Source: Lathyrus oleraceus
Taxonomy: Eukaryota > Streptophyta > Magnoliopsida > Fabales > Fabaceae
Direction of reading: 5' to 3'
Length of the DNA stretch: 64,000 nucleotides
Assembly (NCBI RefSeq): GCF_024323335.1
Contig: NC_066579.1
Location: 353,097,400-353,161,399 of the forward strand
Below are positions 10,787 to 25,276 of the stretch, piece by piece. Made by a program: the position numbers and the translations under genes. Under the pieces are notes generated by a model that saw only the letters and a program-made list of their open reading frames with translations, did not search any database and was not told the origin of the DNA. How positions within the stretch are numbered: position 1 is the stretch's first letter; every line of letters begins with the position of its first letter.

Positions 10787-13700
10787 TGTAAGACCCCAAT
10801 TTTGACCCTAAGATCCCTCATGCAATTTTATCATATGCATATGCATTGGGATCATACTTTGGCATTCTCCTTACCCCTATTTCATTGGGTTTGTTTTGGG
10901 AGAGATCACAAAGCACCATGTGATTGTATCATACTTGTATTTTATCATTTAACTAACCAAAATACCAAAAATATGTCTTTGTATTTGCCTAACTCTTTTG
11001 TAGGTAGGGCATGATCATCAAAATTCATCAAGTTCACACCTAGGGTTTGAGACCCTCATGGCTAAAAGCACAACCAAGGATTGATTCACCATGTCTCAAA
11101 GCATCATATACGAGTCCCAATGATCTCTACATGTAATATTGATCAAGTATTCTTCAAGAGTTTGGAGGTAATTTGCCTTGGAAACCCTAGTTTGACTGGG
11201 TATCTTGACTAACTTCTCCGACAAACTATCTCACAAATTGATCAAATTTATCAAGTTACACTTTAAAATTCATCATATTATGCATATATGATCTACCATG
11301 AGCCTATAAAGTCAAGAGAATTGAAGGTTAGCAAGTTGGTTGATGGTGGTTGGCAAGATAAATTCATCTGATCAAAACTGGGTCTCCGTAGACCCTATCT
11401 CCTACACTTTTCACCATATGAAAATGATTCCAAGAGACAACTTACTATCAATTACATTCCAAACAACTTTCATGTTGAGACCTAGAGCTAGTTTTTCTTG
11501 GAAAATCATTTTCTATATTGAAGCATTATAGGTCATTTTGTCTAAACCCTAATTTGAAAGTCAACTTCCCAAGGCCATAACTTGCTCAATTTTTATGAGA
11601 TGAAAGATTTCCAAGTTGCACAATCAAATTAAATATGTCTAATTCAACTTTTATATTTTGAGTGAGAGCTAACTCAACTTTTTTGAGCATGTGATATGAG
11701 GATCCATTATAGGTCATTTTTGACCTATACCATTGAACAAGTGATTTTCCTCAACTTCAAAAATGCATAACTCTATCATTCTAAATCCAAATGACATGAG
11801 ATTAGTGACCATTTTTAATGTATTTGAATGATCTACAACTTTGATGAAGACACTTTTCTCATTTGAAGCTCACATAAAAAGTTAAGCAAGGTGGAATATT
11901 GAGATATATGGCTTGACACTTAGAAAAAATTTCAACATGTTGAAATTTCCAAACTTCCACCTCAAAATTCACCATGATGCAAGTTCCAAATGAAAATGTG
12001 TCTAACATCAAAGTTGTTCCCCTTGATCTAAGCTTTCCAAAGAACTCAAGTTCATGCATTTGGGATAAGGATTACTAGGGCTCAGCATGGCTTTAACATG
12101 TTTGCATGTTTGGAAGAAATCAAATGCCAAAAATCACATTTCACATTGCCTTGACATCCAAGCCTCATTTGAACTTCAGAACAATTGTACATGGATCAAA
12201 TTGGATTGCTTCATAGGCCTGTACACGCCCATGCAAGCTTGTGCATGAAATGTCCAAATTTAGCAATTTTTCAAGTGTGCAAATATCAGTCACAATTGCT
12301 TTAAATACAGGCCATTGGAGCTCAATTCAAACACACCTTGCGCGCCAACTTTTCCCCCCAATTAAAACCCTCACAATTTAAAGGAAAACCTGAGAATTTT
12401 CAACTTGAAAATTGAGTTTGAATCTCACTGTTTGGAGATTCAGAAACTCTAGGATCCAAAGCTTTGTACCATTGCTAAACCTCTCCTGCAAGCTTCTCAA
12501 ATGTGATCGGATCAAGGTTAAAGCAGGCAAGATCCATTTCTGCACATCATTGAAGGTAAATTTCAGAAAACTTCTTCTCTTCGACTCTCACTCAATTCTC
12601 ATCAATTCTCTTGAATCTTTGGTTGTTTGAAGTCCTATCAATGTAGGCAAGAAGATTGAGTTACTTTGAGGTAAAATCGAAGCAACTCAGTTGTCACACC
12701 TCAAAATTCAATCCCTCATATCTTTTTATATATTTGGAGTTAGTTGAAATTGAGGTCAGTTTCGTGCTCTACGCCATTTTTTCTTTCAGATCATGTCCTC
12801 CTTTTTTATTTTGGTGATGGTTGAGGGTGGACCAGTATGGTGAGGTCCACCGAAAAAAAAGACCGGAGCTCTGGCTCCGGCGGTGCATTGGCACGTCTCC
12901 CAGCCACATGATTCATTCCAATTCTTTTAATCTTAGGCGTTGGTTTTGATTATCACATATGTGGCGCGCTGACTAGGTTCCATCATGGAACGCGCGTTTG
13001 TGTCCACTTGATTTGCCACCTCAATTAATGAGGGAGATCAAGTGGCTTACGTTTTTTTTATTTTTTTATTTTTGTTTTAATTTATTTGATTTTCATTAAT
13101 TCATATTAATTTTAATATTGATCCAAAAAATATGAGTTTCACCAAAAAAATTCAAAAAATTTCCTCTTTCATATTCTAAATTAAAATTATTTTTTGGATC
13201 ATTATTAATATTTTTCATGATTTAATTCATTTTGTGTTTATTTTTAATTGTTTAAAAATACTTTTAAGTCTTTAAAAATTCTGAAATTTTTTCTCCAAGG
13301 TCCTTTGACCTTGTTTGACCTATGATAAATCTCATGGTCATTTCTTTGGTGTTTTGATGAGGTTTTAGGAATTTGACAAACCATATATAATTTAAATGCA
13401 TTATTTTAGTATTTTTAAATTGAATAAATGTCAAATAGTTGTGTTGACCTCTTGTGATTGGTTTGTATAAGTTTGACTTGTGTTGTTGGGCCTTGGTCAA
13501 GGTTAATTTGACTTTGCTAGGTTAATATCATTGGATATAGGGGATTGATGGAATGTACATTCCATCTCCCAAAATGAATGAATGATATTAACTTGATAAA
13601 AGTCCTCCTTTGATCAATTTGAGTTTTGATCCATTCCCCTCCCTCTTCATCTAATTCCCATTCTTTATGCATCCATTTCATGTGGTCTATGATGTCTCTA

Positions 13701-15495
13701 AATCCTAAGGCTAGTTGATTGTAAAATTGACATAAGTATGGATGAGATTAGGCCACCACTTTTGCATATTCTTTTTGTGTGTGGTATGTTTCATGAGCAT
13801 ACTCCATTATACTATGTCTCTAACATGCATTAACACCAAAATTCTATTGCCCGACCTCAAATAGTTGTGACTTCTACATAAGTCCAATTATGATTGCTTA
13901 ACATAGCGCTAAATTTGTGACACAAAAGGCATAGCATTCTAGTTAGTGAGATTGTAAGTCTCCCCTCTTTCATGGTATTGTGTGGAAACTTGGCCTTTTT
14001 TCCTTCCTTTGGAAGATGTCTTGGCTCAAGGATCCATGCTGGTGATAAGTGGGTTGAGTATTCTACAAAGAATGACTTAAAAACAAAGAGAAAAAGCAAA
14101 ACAATACTAACTTCTAACTCATTAACAACTAACTTTTAATTTCAAGCCATTTACTTTAATGCCATTTAATTTTAGTCTTTATTCATTTTCCATTATTCAT
14201 ATCATTCTAATTGTTTATGTTAATGCAATTTTCACTTTGTCCACTTGGACCATATTGTGTGATATATTCCTTTTTGTGTATACTTTGTTTGTTTGTGTGG
14301 TCTTTGACCATTAATGTACATAATAACAACAAAAAACCATAAAAAAAACTTTTGTGTAGACTGTTGACTTGATCTTGGACAATTGGACTTAGAATTTAGG
14401 CAACATTCCTATGCTAAAGGACTTGGCCAATACCAACATTTGTGAAACCAAGTGCTTGCAATTTGAAACTTCATCTGATACATCTTTGAAGATCCCTTTG
14501 AGTTCATCTGCAACATGATCACTATGAAGTTGTTATTTTAAACCTGTGACTTGTGGAATTCATCTGCTACATGGGCTAATTTGAAAGACATCATGGAGTG
14601 GCTAAGGCTTGGATGGGGCTATCTTTATTTGATGTCTTGCTCTTAAAGATAATATTGTATGCATTATTTATGGCTTGATTCTAATATCCAAGGGAATTTG
14701 GGATTTCTATAAGACATTTTTGTCTATTGGATTGCTACCCATTGGTCAGATCTTTTCAACTCTTAACTTTTAATTTTGTGCATAGGATTAGTCTCTTCAT
14801 CTCCTCCCCACTTCTTTAATTTCAAAATCTCTCCCCCTTTTGAAAATTCTTCTTTGCTTGAACTAGTTTTGTTCTAAACTTTGACAACTTTGCAAACTAG
14901 AAACTTTGGCCTTATGCCATTGCATTTTCAAACTTCTTTTCTTAATTAAACTTGTAAATAAACTTAATTATACTTGACTTAAACTTTCAAAAAAGTCAAA
15001 AAAGAACTAACTCATTCAAACCATTTTTAGGCCTTTGTGCCTTTCAAACTTAATTTTTGTTAAAAGCAATGCATCCACTGTGAAATTTGTATCACGAACT
15101 ACGAGGTTTTGATCTCTCATTTTTATGTTGGTACGTAGGCACAAGTCCGAAGGTCTTGTCAAACACAAAAATATAATTAATGAATTCTTTTCTCATCCTC
15201 CCATTCTATTTGTTTGTAAACATCACTTTGTATAAAATACATATGCACACAAAAAAGGGCTCCCTATGAGTACCTAGGACACTTTGGGTGCTAACACCTT
15301 CCCTCTGCGTAACCAACCCCCTTCCTTACTTGTAATCTCTGAAATTTTATTAGTTTTGATTTGAAAACTTCTTACTTTTGGGATTTTGTTCATACTTTTC
15401 CCTTTTCCCCTAGAAACAATAAAAGTGCGGTGGTGACTCTTGTTATTTGATGTCTAGCTTATCCATAGCTTGATGATCATGAATTTACCACTACA
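10787..15495 (+). repeat. 3' LTR of Ogre copy 1 (4709 bp)
   Basis: The LTR starts TGTAAGACCCC right after the PPT and ends ACCACTACA, with TG...CA ends. The same two termini bound the minus-strand LTRs at 33529-37477 and 52709-57386. The flanking 5 bases at the right (agaag, 15496-15500) would be the target-site duplication, but the matching left copy is outside the window. No gene lies inside. Short ORFs in it are not conserved between LTR copies. Confidence 0.9.
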
Positions 15496-15885
15496 AGAAG
15501 CATATTGTAACACACAAAGTATTATTCAAACTCTTTGTTTGATTCCTTAAAGAGGTTATCCTTAAGAAGACAAAGAAGGTTGTTCTTTGTGAATCCTTAA
15601 GGAGACTAAGGCTTAGTTGGATCCTTGAGAAGACAAAGAAGGTTATTCTTTGTGTTTGTTGTAATATGTTGATTATAGTGGATTAAGTCCTTGTGTATAA
15701 GGCAAAATCACCTTGGCGGGTGGACTGGATTAGCTTTGAGTTCAAGCGAACAAGGATAAAAATACTTGTGTTTTTATCTCTTTGTTATTAATTTGTTAAT
15801 GGTGTTTTTGTTTTTGGAAAAAGCTTTCGCTTGTAAAACCCAATTCACCCCCCCCCCCCCCTCCCCTTTCTTGTGTTTTTCACAC
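15496..15885 (+). repeat. Probable SIRE/Maximus-type copia LTR end, remnant
   Basis: Sequence with repeated variants of AAGACAAAGAAGGTT, then ggcaaaatcaccttggcg, then a C-rich run (15849-15862, about 14 C) before ctttcttgtgtttttcac. This resembles the last few hundred bases of SIRE-class copia LTRs in legumes. No PBS or coding follows, so it is a fragment. The identification is from memory of the family and is moderate at best. Confidence 0.4.
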
Positions 15886-15889
15886 CTTC

Positions 15890-16200
15890 AACCACAAGGA
15901 TCTACTGAAAGTTCTTAATGCAACTCACGTGATGCAACACATTATGGTTGATCAGTTTGATGATGTAGTGGCTAACATCACTACAAGTCGGTACTTGGGT
16001 TTCAATGAAGCGGAATTGACAGCCAAGGGGCACAATCACAACAAAGCTTTGCACATTCCTGTTGCTTGTGCAGATACCTTGGTCTCTAGAGTCCTGGTTG
16101 ATATGAGTTATTCACTCAATGTGTTACGAAAGAGTACATTGAGTCAATTGTAGTTTGAAGGACCAGAGATCCGGTCTAGTGCGCTGATTGTCCGAGAAAA
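15890..16200 (+). pseudogene. Diverged Ogre/Tat protease fragment
   Basis: An isolated reading frame of about 100 codons, ending at TAG 16151-16153 and then readable a little further, aligns with the protease N-terminal part of copy 1. It has MVDQFDDVVANIT, the hydrophobic ALHIPVACAD segment and RVLVDMSYSLNVLRKSTLSQL (shown in two parts: RVLVDMSYS then LNVLRKSTLSQL). The catalytic D-T-G position reads D-M-S. The sequence differs clearly from copy 1, so it comes from another Ogre subfamily. Nothing else of that element is recognisable next to it. Confidence 0.65.
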
Positions 16201-17290
16201 TAACATCGAAAACAATATATGGCTCCCATGATGAGCAACCTGTCACCTGGGTGACGATCTTCACCCATCCTGTCATTCCTTTCCTTCATCATTTGTCATC
16301 TCTGTGACGTCCATCACGCTATTACATAAGGCAGTTTCTGCCTTTTTTCCATGGAAGCTCATTCGAGGCTCCAATTTCAATCCCCGGTACCCCTATTCGC
16401 ACAGAAACAATAAATTCATTTTATACAATGATCGAATCATCTCATACTCATCGACTATCATTCAATTTCTCCAATTAATCACAAAATTTAAGGTTATGTT
16501 CATAACACCAAAACACATCAATGGCAACAACCAATTTCAGAATTCATACCAACACCTTATGCATATATTCAACATATAACATAGCACAAATTTATACATT
16601 AAACATGACAAATAGCATGAATTTCACACCGTCATTCAACACTCGTAAAGCACGACAATGGTGGATAAAACCTAAAGGAGATTAAGGATCCCTCTCTACC
16701 CTTCATGCAATACACCTATATTAGAATAGTTCCCCCCTTATCTGAATTTTTAGCAACAAACTCCAAGCTTTGGCTATGGTTTTTTTCCCTCTCTCAAACC
16801 CTTATTTTGCCTCCTTTTGTCCAACTCTCTCAATTTCTATGTATCAGACAAAAAGGTTCCCTTCACATATTTTATATATTTAACCTAATATTAATTATGT
16901 TTAATTCTAAACTTTTCTCCAATTTTCACCGAGCCTCACCTTAGCCCACCAATTTCATTAATTTGCTACTTTCCACCCCCACAACTCCCGATTTCTCTTA
17001 TTTTATTAATATTTTATTATTATATTCACTTAAAATTAAGTTATAATTCTAATTAATTCCTACCACTCTTTATAAATCTCCCAAAAAATATCGACAATTG
17101 CCAAATAGTCATATAACACATATTATCAACAAAATAAATAATTAAAAACTTTTTTAATTACTTAAATAATTAAGTAAAATCAACAAAAAAATTCAATTAA
17201 ATAAATTAATTAAATTTGAGATGTTTACAAAAATCCTCTACCACATTGCACATAATTAATGTAAGAGATCAAAGAAAAAATTCTTCGCAA
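16201..17290. other. Gene-free AT-rich DNA
   Basis: I see no gene here. 16201-16740 has a more balanced base composition, with a GTCACCTGGGTGAC near-palindrome, and may be part of an unidentified LTR. 16740-17290 is AT-rich. Short ORFs are below what I can support. Confidence 0.5.
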
Positions 17291-17671
17291 AAAAAGTTGT
17301 TATATTAGTAACAATCTCTATTTATACTTACAACTATAATATACACTTCTATTTTTATACACCGTGCCAAAATGAATCTTTAATAGTTTAAAAGCGGTAT
17401 TGAATCTGCCGCTATTATAGGTTGGCCACATATAATAGCGCATCAAAAGCGCTATTAAAAGTGGAAGCTTTATTCTCAGCGTTATCATAATCTTGTTTGG
17501 TTATTTAGTAGCAATTCCTTAAAGAAAAGGCTATCCTAAAGCATTATATTTAATACCCAATCTTGGAAACCGCTGCTTGAGGCCCTTTTTATTTTTTGTC
17601 AAAAAATCATAGTAGGAGATGTTTTCTTCTTAAAATATAAATATTAAAAAAATCTCACAAAAAAATAAAAT

Positions 17672-17772
<101 letters not shown>

Positions 17773-19620
17773 TAACACATTATTTAAGATGCATAAAGTG
17801 TGTAAAAAATAAATCATAAAAATGAATATGACACATTATAAGTATGCCAGAAGCTAACAAATATTAATCATCACTTGACTGCTACAGAGACTTTGGCATT
17901 ATGATCCTTGTTAAAAAACATTAGTTTTGAAAAATAATAATAATATTCCAGTAACAAGCAATTTAGTTACATGTTGCATCATCTTGGAGAATTCAGGTCA
18001 AAGAATCTTCCTGAAAGCTTCATCCAGTCCAGTGCATACAAATTTGACCCATCTTCGGTGGTCATCCGTAAAAAAATTGTCCATAATAAATTGGATAAAA
18101 ACTCGTAAAATATGTAAGGGTATTGACAATGTCAATTATCCGTTAAAATAAATGGGTATGAGTATGAATACGAATACCTTAGTATCCACCTCGATCCAGA
18201 TCCGCATAATATATATTTTTACTTTCTTTTAATTTTTATTATAATAGACACATACGTGTTTATCAATTTTAAAAATATTATAAAAAACTAAAAAATAACA
18301 TGATATTTTTTTTTAATGAAAAACATAAAAAATATATTAGAAAATAAAAAAGTTAAAGATACAAACAAGCGCATTAAAGATATCCTAAAATGATAAACAA
18401 AACAAAAACTATAGTACCTTATCCATTGTCTTCCCTATTTATCGAACATTATATCTTGAATGAATAGTTTATACAGAAAAATCTCATAAAATATTATAAA
18501 TGGTCAAAGTTTAGTGAATAGAAAAGTTAAAAGAGAAAAGAGATTACATTTGTTTTCTCAGAACAACACATAATTGTATTCCAATGGTTGAAAATTTGCT
18601 TTAAAATTGCATCACTAGCTTCATACTGGTCTCAAAAAAGCTTGACACATCTGTGCATTATAAATAAATATGATACAGTAAGATGAAACAAAGCACAATG
18701 GAGTGCACTAAATTTGTAAAATAGTAGATTTTTAAACAAACTTGTAACCTATACAGATCAATCGTGCTAAAGCATTTGGGAAAATCACAAGCTTATGTAT
18801 GATTTGTTTGGCCTATCCATATAGTGACTCTTTTTTCATCTTACTATTGGAAGAATAGACTACTGAAAGAAATAATACACATAGGAATAGACTTGTACAT
18901 GATTTACCAATGAGTAAAACAATATATTGTACTCACACAACATTTGTTTCGTCACTTATTGATACATACATGATTCACGACTCAACAAATCAGTGTTGGA
19001 GATCACAAAAAGTTCCAATATATAGTTGCTCGGGTATGAAAACCAAACATGTCATTGTCACACAAGTTCTAGCATGTTATTTATGATAGAGAATAAGATT
19101 GTTTATAAATGGAATACATGTTTATAGGATTAACCTATAATCAACAGCAATATTAATTGTCTAATATTGAATCAACAAAATTGTGGCTACACCTTGACCA
19201 AACAGTTACATATATAATACTATTTATGAATTCCTACATTTAATATATAGAAATTTTAAAGCATTTAGAGATCATATGACATTTGTTGAGAGTAGGAAAA
19301 GGCTAGATGAATGCAAAATTAGGATTCCTTACGATTAAAGAAGAACGATTGCATTATTTGATATCTACTAATTTAACTACAGTGGACATATATGTATTTA
19401 ATGATGTAAGGAATAAATAACATATCATATTTGCTAGGATAATTCAATAAAATGTATTTGATGTTTTACGATAAACCATTTAAGATTAGAAAAGTGGCAT
19501 TCATCCATGATCCTAAACTTCGGTATACCAAAGCAATTTCTAAGTTAATCATTCATAAAGATTGATTAATATTTTACATTATTTTTAATAAAATAAGAAC
19601 TGTATTATAAAATTTAAACA

Positions 19621-19684
19621 TCTCTTAACAAAAACTACTATACAATGTAGCAAATCTCTTAACAAAAACTACTATACAATGTAT
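19621..19684. repeat. Tandem duplication, 34-bp period
   Basis: The stretch starting tctcttaacaaaaactac is present at 19621 and again at 19655 in direct orientation, with no difference visible in the shared 30 bases. Confidence 0.85.
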
Positions 19685-20474
19685 GATCGGTGATTTATCC
19701 AAATAATTTCTAAGAATAATAAATATCAGAAGCTTCAGATTTTTATAAGAAAATCCATTTACAATATCGTTATATTATTTCTAGAGAATTAATTGCAAGA
19801 ATTTTTTCCATTCCAAAGAACAAAGGTTTCTAATAAACTATCCCCTAGAAAATAGGATTTACATCTATGAATTGTTATACTAACTACTAAAATCTAAACA
19901 TGTTTCAAACATCTCTAATATATTTTTTTATTCAGGAAAAAATATTTTAAAAGACGGCCAAAATAAGATTTTACCCCAAATCATATAAACCAAATTAATA
20001 AACAAATTAAAGTTCAATATGAAGATCATAGTAATTGTAAAGAAGAAGATAGTACTTATAAAGCTTACTTTAATGTGAATCAAATCTTGGAGACACAAAG
20101 TATTATTGAAGATGGAAGATAGTTTCAAGGTTTCAATCAATTTTTGGAAACAAATAAATTGAATTCTAAGTCATAAGTTCAATCAATCTATAGGGATTTT
20201 TAATAGATTTTTAGGATTTTTAAGTTATGAGATCAATTGACTATGACTTTAGGATTTCTAAGATTGTTAACGTGGTTGAGTTTGAAAAAGAGAATATGGA
20301 TTCTGAGTTTGAAGGAGATAACAATAGTCAAGAAGAGAGTTTTTGAGTTCAAGGGAAAAATAAGGTGTGATAAGACGACAATGAAGAAGAAAGTAAATTG
20401 GTAAAGCTGAGAGTAAGTTCCATGAGAAAGATGTTGAGCTCGTGAGGTTTAAGTTTTTTTTTAAAATAAGGTGC

Positions 20475-20545
20475 TAAGTGTTTTTTTCATGGATAAGTGT
20501 TTTTTTTCACGGATAAGTGTTTTTTTTTCACGTGTAAGTGCTTTT
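20475..20545. repeat. Four short tandem units, ~20-bp period
   Basis: TAAGTG followed by a T run and CACGG recurs at 20475, 20494, 20514 and 20535. Confidence 0.7.
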
Positions 20546-21220
20546 ATTTAAGGGTAAAGCTAACTTGTGCCTCAAGGACACATGTTAAAAAACCCACAAA
20601 TAGAAAATTTGTTTTGAAAAAATAAATAAAATTATTAATTATAAGTTTGTAATAAATTCAATACACAATTTCCAAGAATTTGTTTCTATATTTATCTCTT
20701 AATTTGTACTCCAAGGGCACAAGTTAGCATTATCCTTTATTTAATTATAAGAGTGTTTATGTTCTATATTCCAAATATTTTTTCCGTGACTATTTTTTTA
20801 TTTGATAGAAAACTCTATGATAAGGCTTCTTAAAAAGTACTAACAAAGGGGTGTCTTTGTAATATGGATTATCTAAAAAACGCTATTAAATCTTTCGATC
20901 ATTTTTGTTTTAATTTTTGTAAGCAACCTATAATAGAGTTTATAAGAAAGCGATATTATATGTGTCATTCTATAATAAAATCCGACTAAAAAAAAGGCTA
21001 TTATAGGTCTTTGTGTAAGAAATTTAATAGCATTGTATTAAAAAGCGTTATTAAATGTGCATTATTATATTAGTAATAATCTTTATTTATAAAAAGCGCT
21101 ATTAAATGTGTGTTATTATATTAGTAATAATCTTTATTTATACTTACAACTATAATATACACTTCTATTTTTATAGTAACATTAATTATTTTGACAATGC
21201 AGGGTACGCATTAAGCGAGC

Positions 21221-21278
21221 CTACATTATATTACTATCATACACAAATTCTACATTATATTACTATCATACACAAATT
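21221..21278. repeat. Perfect 29-bp tandem duplication
   Basis: The unit starting ctacattatattactatc is repeated twice, at 21221-21249 and 21250-21278. Confidence 0.9.
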
Positions 21279-21279
21279 C

Positions 21280-22345
21280 GCTTAGCAAGCACACCATATT
21301 TAAGATGATTGACAATATTTTCGTATAATAATATTAGCAAGCATTTGATGGAGGTTGGTGATTGGGTCACGTGAAAATAAACCTTGTTGCATCAATGAAT
21401 TTTATTTTTAAAAGTATTCTCTACCCCATCAAAGCATTGATGAGGGAGACCTGTTATAGGTTGGGAGCACTTTTGTGAATAAAGGTTCTTAATGAAGTAA
21501 ACTGTTTCAATTTTTTTGGCCAACTTTTCACTAAAAAGTGCACGAAAATGATGAAATAATAAACTCTCAAATTCAACACTCACCAAGTCGCGGAAATTTG
21601 ACCAATAAAACTTATGCTTCATTGTCCAATAGATTATGGATCACGATGAGCGGGGAACAATTAAAAATTACAAAATCAACCTACACAAACTATGGTGTGA
21701 TTCTAGCCAATTTCAAGTTTTGTGTGTGACTTACTCGCATGTCATTACCGTATGTTCTATTGTTTGTCAAAACTGTTTCGTAGATTTAATATTTGATTAC
21801 AAATTTATAAATCTATTTAGTGTCTATCACGAAAGCTTTCCATTTATATCCAATATTGATTATTGGTCTATTTAACAAGAGGATATAAATTTTCATTATG
21901 AAAACATAAATAATTATAAAAGGTTTCTCAAACATTACACATAATATAATAGAAATGGAAACTGTTGATAAACTCGAAAGAAAATGCGGATCTTATCCCT
22001 AAAGTTTGAACTAATTCTCATTAGACATGTCTATTTTTTAGGGTTGTCATATGTTAATAAAATTAATTATTAGTAAAATGTAGTTTTATTGCTACATTAA
22101 GTATTAAATATATCGTAAATAAAATATTCACTTATAACACAATATCCCATCAACAAATAAGCAATCCGACAATAATATAAAATCAAAATATTGTTAAAGT
22201 AACTAATACAACACAACAATTAAAATAATCCAATCTCCGCATCTTCTCACATTCCTAAAAATACATAAAACATCTAAATTTCTTAACAAACTTTGAGTCA
22301 TAGTATATTATTATATGGATTAGACTAAAGAAGTAAATTGGTATT
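21280..22345. other. Gene-free AT-rich DNA
   Basis: I see no gene or clear repeat here. Short ORFs on both strands have no recognisable domain. Confidence 0.5.
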
Positions 22346-22552
22346 TCTAAGTTAGCGAATTTTTTATTTTAATATATGTAATTATTTTTATTCTGAGTTC
22401 ATCTGACTTTTTGTGTTGGTTTTAGTCCTTAAAGTCAAAATTCGCAGTAAAATCCGTAGATTTTATTCGGATTTTACCTTTAAAAATTAAAACCAACACA
22501 AAAGTGAAATATAATGACCAAGACAAAAAAAAAGATACGGAGCTAACTTATT
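22346..22552. mobile_element. Foldback/MITE-like inverted repeat
   Basis: The left arm (ctaagttagc..., then ttttgtgttggttttag, then aaaatccg) is complementary in the same order to the right arm (cggatttta..., then taaaaccaacacaaaa, then gctaactta), around a short AT-rich loop near 22462. The palindrome is imperfect and about 205 bp overall, with the inner 45 bp pairing best. The structure fits a MITE or foldback element. The family was not identified and I could not define a target-site duplication. Confidence 0.5.
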
Positions 22553-22730
22553 TAAACCAAAAAAAATTATTTAAATTTATGGATTATCATATATAGTTTT
22601 TATGTATAGGTGCAAAAATATATTCTTATATTTTTTAATTCATATTTTAGGTATTTTAACCAACAGTTTAGGCATGACTCTAACCGTTTGAAATTCCAAT
22701 CAAAGCTAATACTCAACGATTTCTCACTCT

Positions 22731-22913
<183 letters not shown>

Positions 22914-23166
22914 AAAAAAAGAAGATATATTCATACTACCTTAATTACTCTTTTTTATTACATTAATTTATAAGAATGATAATTAGAGTTATTCTTAACG
23001 GGGATCCGCAAAAAATTACGCACAACAAATAAAATCCACAAAATAGATACTAGCATGAGCATGGTAAATTACCAACTTAAATAAGAAGGTATTGACGCGG
23101 ATAGAAGTACTTTAGTACCCACCCTGCCTCGTGTCTATATAATATATATTTTTATATTTTTATTTT

Positions 23167-23930
<764 letters not shown>

Positions 23931-24040
23931 AGTAAAACCATTTTTTTTATTTAACAGACAAAATTCGTATTTTCAAATGTTAAAATTTTCTTTTTTTTCT
24001 CCATCTCACAACTCTCTTTTCTTCTTCTTTTTATATAGTT

Positions 24041-24382
24041 TTTTTTAATACAATTGAGTTTATATGATTATTGTTTATTTTAAAATTAAGTAACTCATTT
24101 TAAATTTACATGTGTATCTAAATACATTTTATACAATATCAAATTGGATAATATACATTAGCAGATAAATAACTTTCCATCTCACTGATCACTATTATTA
24201 GAACAATATATATTTTTAATACAATTGAGTTTATATGATTATTGTTTATTTTAAAATTAAGTAACTCATTTTAAATTTACATGTGTATCTAAATACATTT
24301 TATACAATATCAAATTGGATAATATACATTAGCAGATAAATAACTTTCCATCTCACTGATCACTATTATTAGAACAATATAT
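24041..24382. repeat. 171-bp perfect-looking direct duplication
   Basis: A unit containing caattgagtttatatgatt, acatgtgtatctaaatacat and gaacaatatatatttt is repeated with a 171-bp period: caattgagtt starts at 24051 and 24222, and gaacaatat at 24201 and 24372. I saw no differences between the two. A third, diverged relative follows at about 24480-24690. Confidence 0.9.
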
Positions 24383-24479
24383 ATTTTATTTTAATCAACA
24401 GTTATCTTTAATTGAAAGACAAAATATTTATTTTCAAATGTCAATTTTAATATTTCTCCATTTCACGAGTACTTTTTTT

Positions 24480-24690
<211 letters not shown>

Positions 24691-24710
24691 AAATAGGTAC
24701 ACATGTATCT

Positions 24711-24845
24711 TTTAGGCTTAATAAATGTGGCGGTCTCCTAGGTTAATTTAAAATTTCAGTTTGATCGTTTATTTAATAGGCGTTAAGTTTTAGTCTCTAA
24801 AAAAATATTTTATTAAAAGACCACAAAACACATTAAACCTAATAT
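24711..24845. mobile_element. Small foldback element, MITE-like
   Basis: The left end ttaggcttaataaatgtgg and the right end ccacaaaacacattaaacct are imperfect inverted repeats about 135 bp apart, a form common among small legume foldback repeats. The family is not identified. Confidence 0.4.
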
Positions 24846-24910
24846 ATAGGACCCCCATATTAACGCTAAGACTTTATCCTTCTGACACGCCCCAATTGAA
24901 CTTAGAAACC

Positions 24911-25276
24911 TGCAACAATACTAGAATTTAAAGGTGGAATGAAAAATAAAAGCCTTTGATTGAAAGGAAATATCAATCTCTGCTAACAGAGAGATTTGGT
25001 TACAAGATGTGAAATAGAAAAGTTCAGAAAAGAGAGAGAGAAATTAGACTTAACAATTCACATAGCCAATAATAAGATCCATACTGTTCTATATGTATTA
25101 CTCATGTAGTCACACAATTCCTCAATTTGATATTGGCCTTGCGCATTCGGTTGCTCCTGTGCACTCCCTGCAATTCCGGATTGAACGTAACCAATTTATC
25201 CTCTTGTGGGTCCCTCCACTCATTCCTTGGTGACTCAGCATGTTCTAATTCCTTATATTTTATTTGTCTCATTACA
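24911..25276 (-). repeat. 3' LTR of the chromovirus (366 bp)
   Basis: In element orientation it starts TGTAATGAGAC and ends ...GTTGCA, and is nearly identical to 29785-30150. The 3' end of the pol frame runs inside it to a TGA at 25102-25104. The purine-rich AATGGGGATGGTAT next to it (25277-25290, read on the minus strand) is the likely PPT. Confidence 0.92.

Larger units (their letters stand above)
1..15495 (+). mobile_element. Ogre-type Ty3/gypsy (Tat) retrotransposon, copy 1, 5' end outside window
   Basis: This is one continuous plus-strand element with ORF1, gag, protease, intron, RT/RNase H, second RNase H, integrase, long 3'UTR, polypurine tract and a 4.7-kb 3' LTR, in the order known for Ogre elements of the Tat lineage. 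The 5' LTR, PBS and start of ORF1 lie upstream of base 1. The coding part carries at least a dozen in-frame stops and several frameshifts, so the copy cannot make its proteins. Two other copies of the same family are present on the minus strand (33529-42047 and 52709-63282). Confidence 0.93.

Noticed and set aside
13264..13500. 78-codon antisense ORF in the Ogre LTR, also open at 35501-35737
   Set aside because: It begins with TTG, and the equivalent places in the LTRs at 49500 and 52709 carry stops or shifts. Similarity simply reflects LTR homology.
15489..15500. CACTACAAGAAG, looks like a CACTA transposon end
   Set aside because: The first part is the conserved end of the Ogre LTR (ACCACTACA), seen in other copies, and agaag is flanking DNA. 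No partner terminus was found.
15849..15862. Poly-C tract as a regulatory or G-quadruplex site
   Set aside because: A homopolymer at this place is usual near the end of SIRE-type LTRs and is prone to length error. There is no further support.
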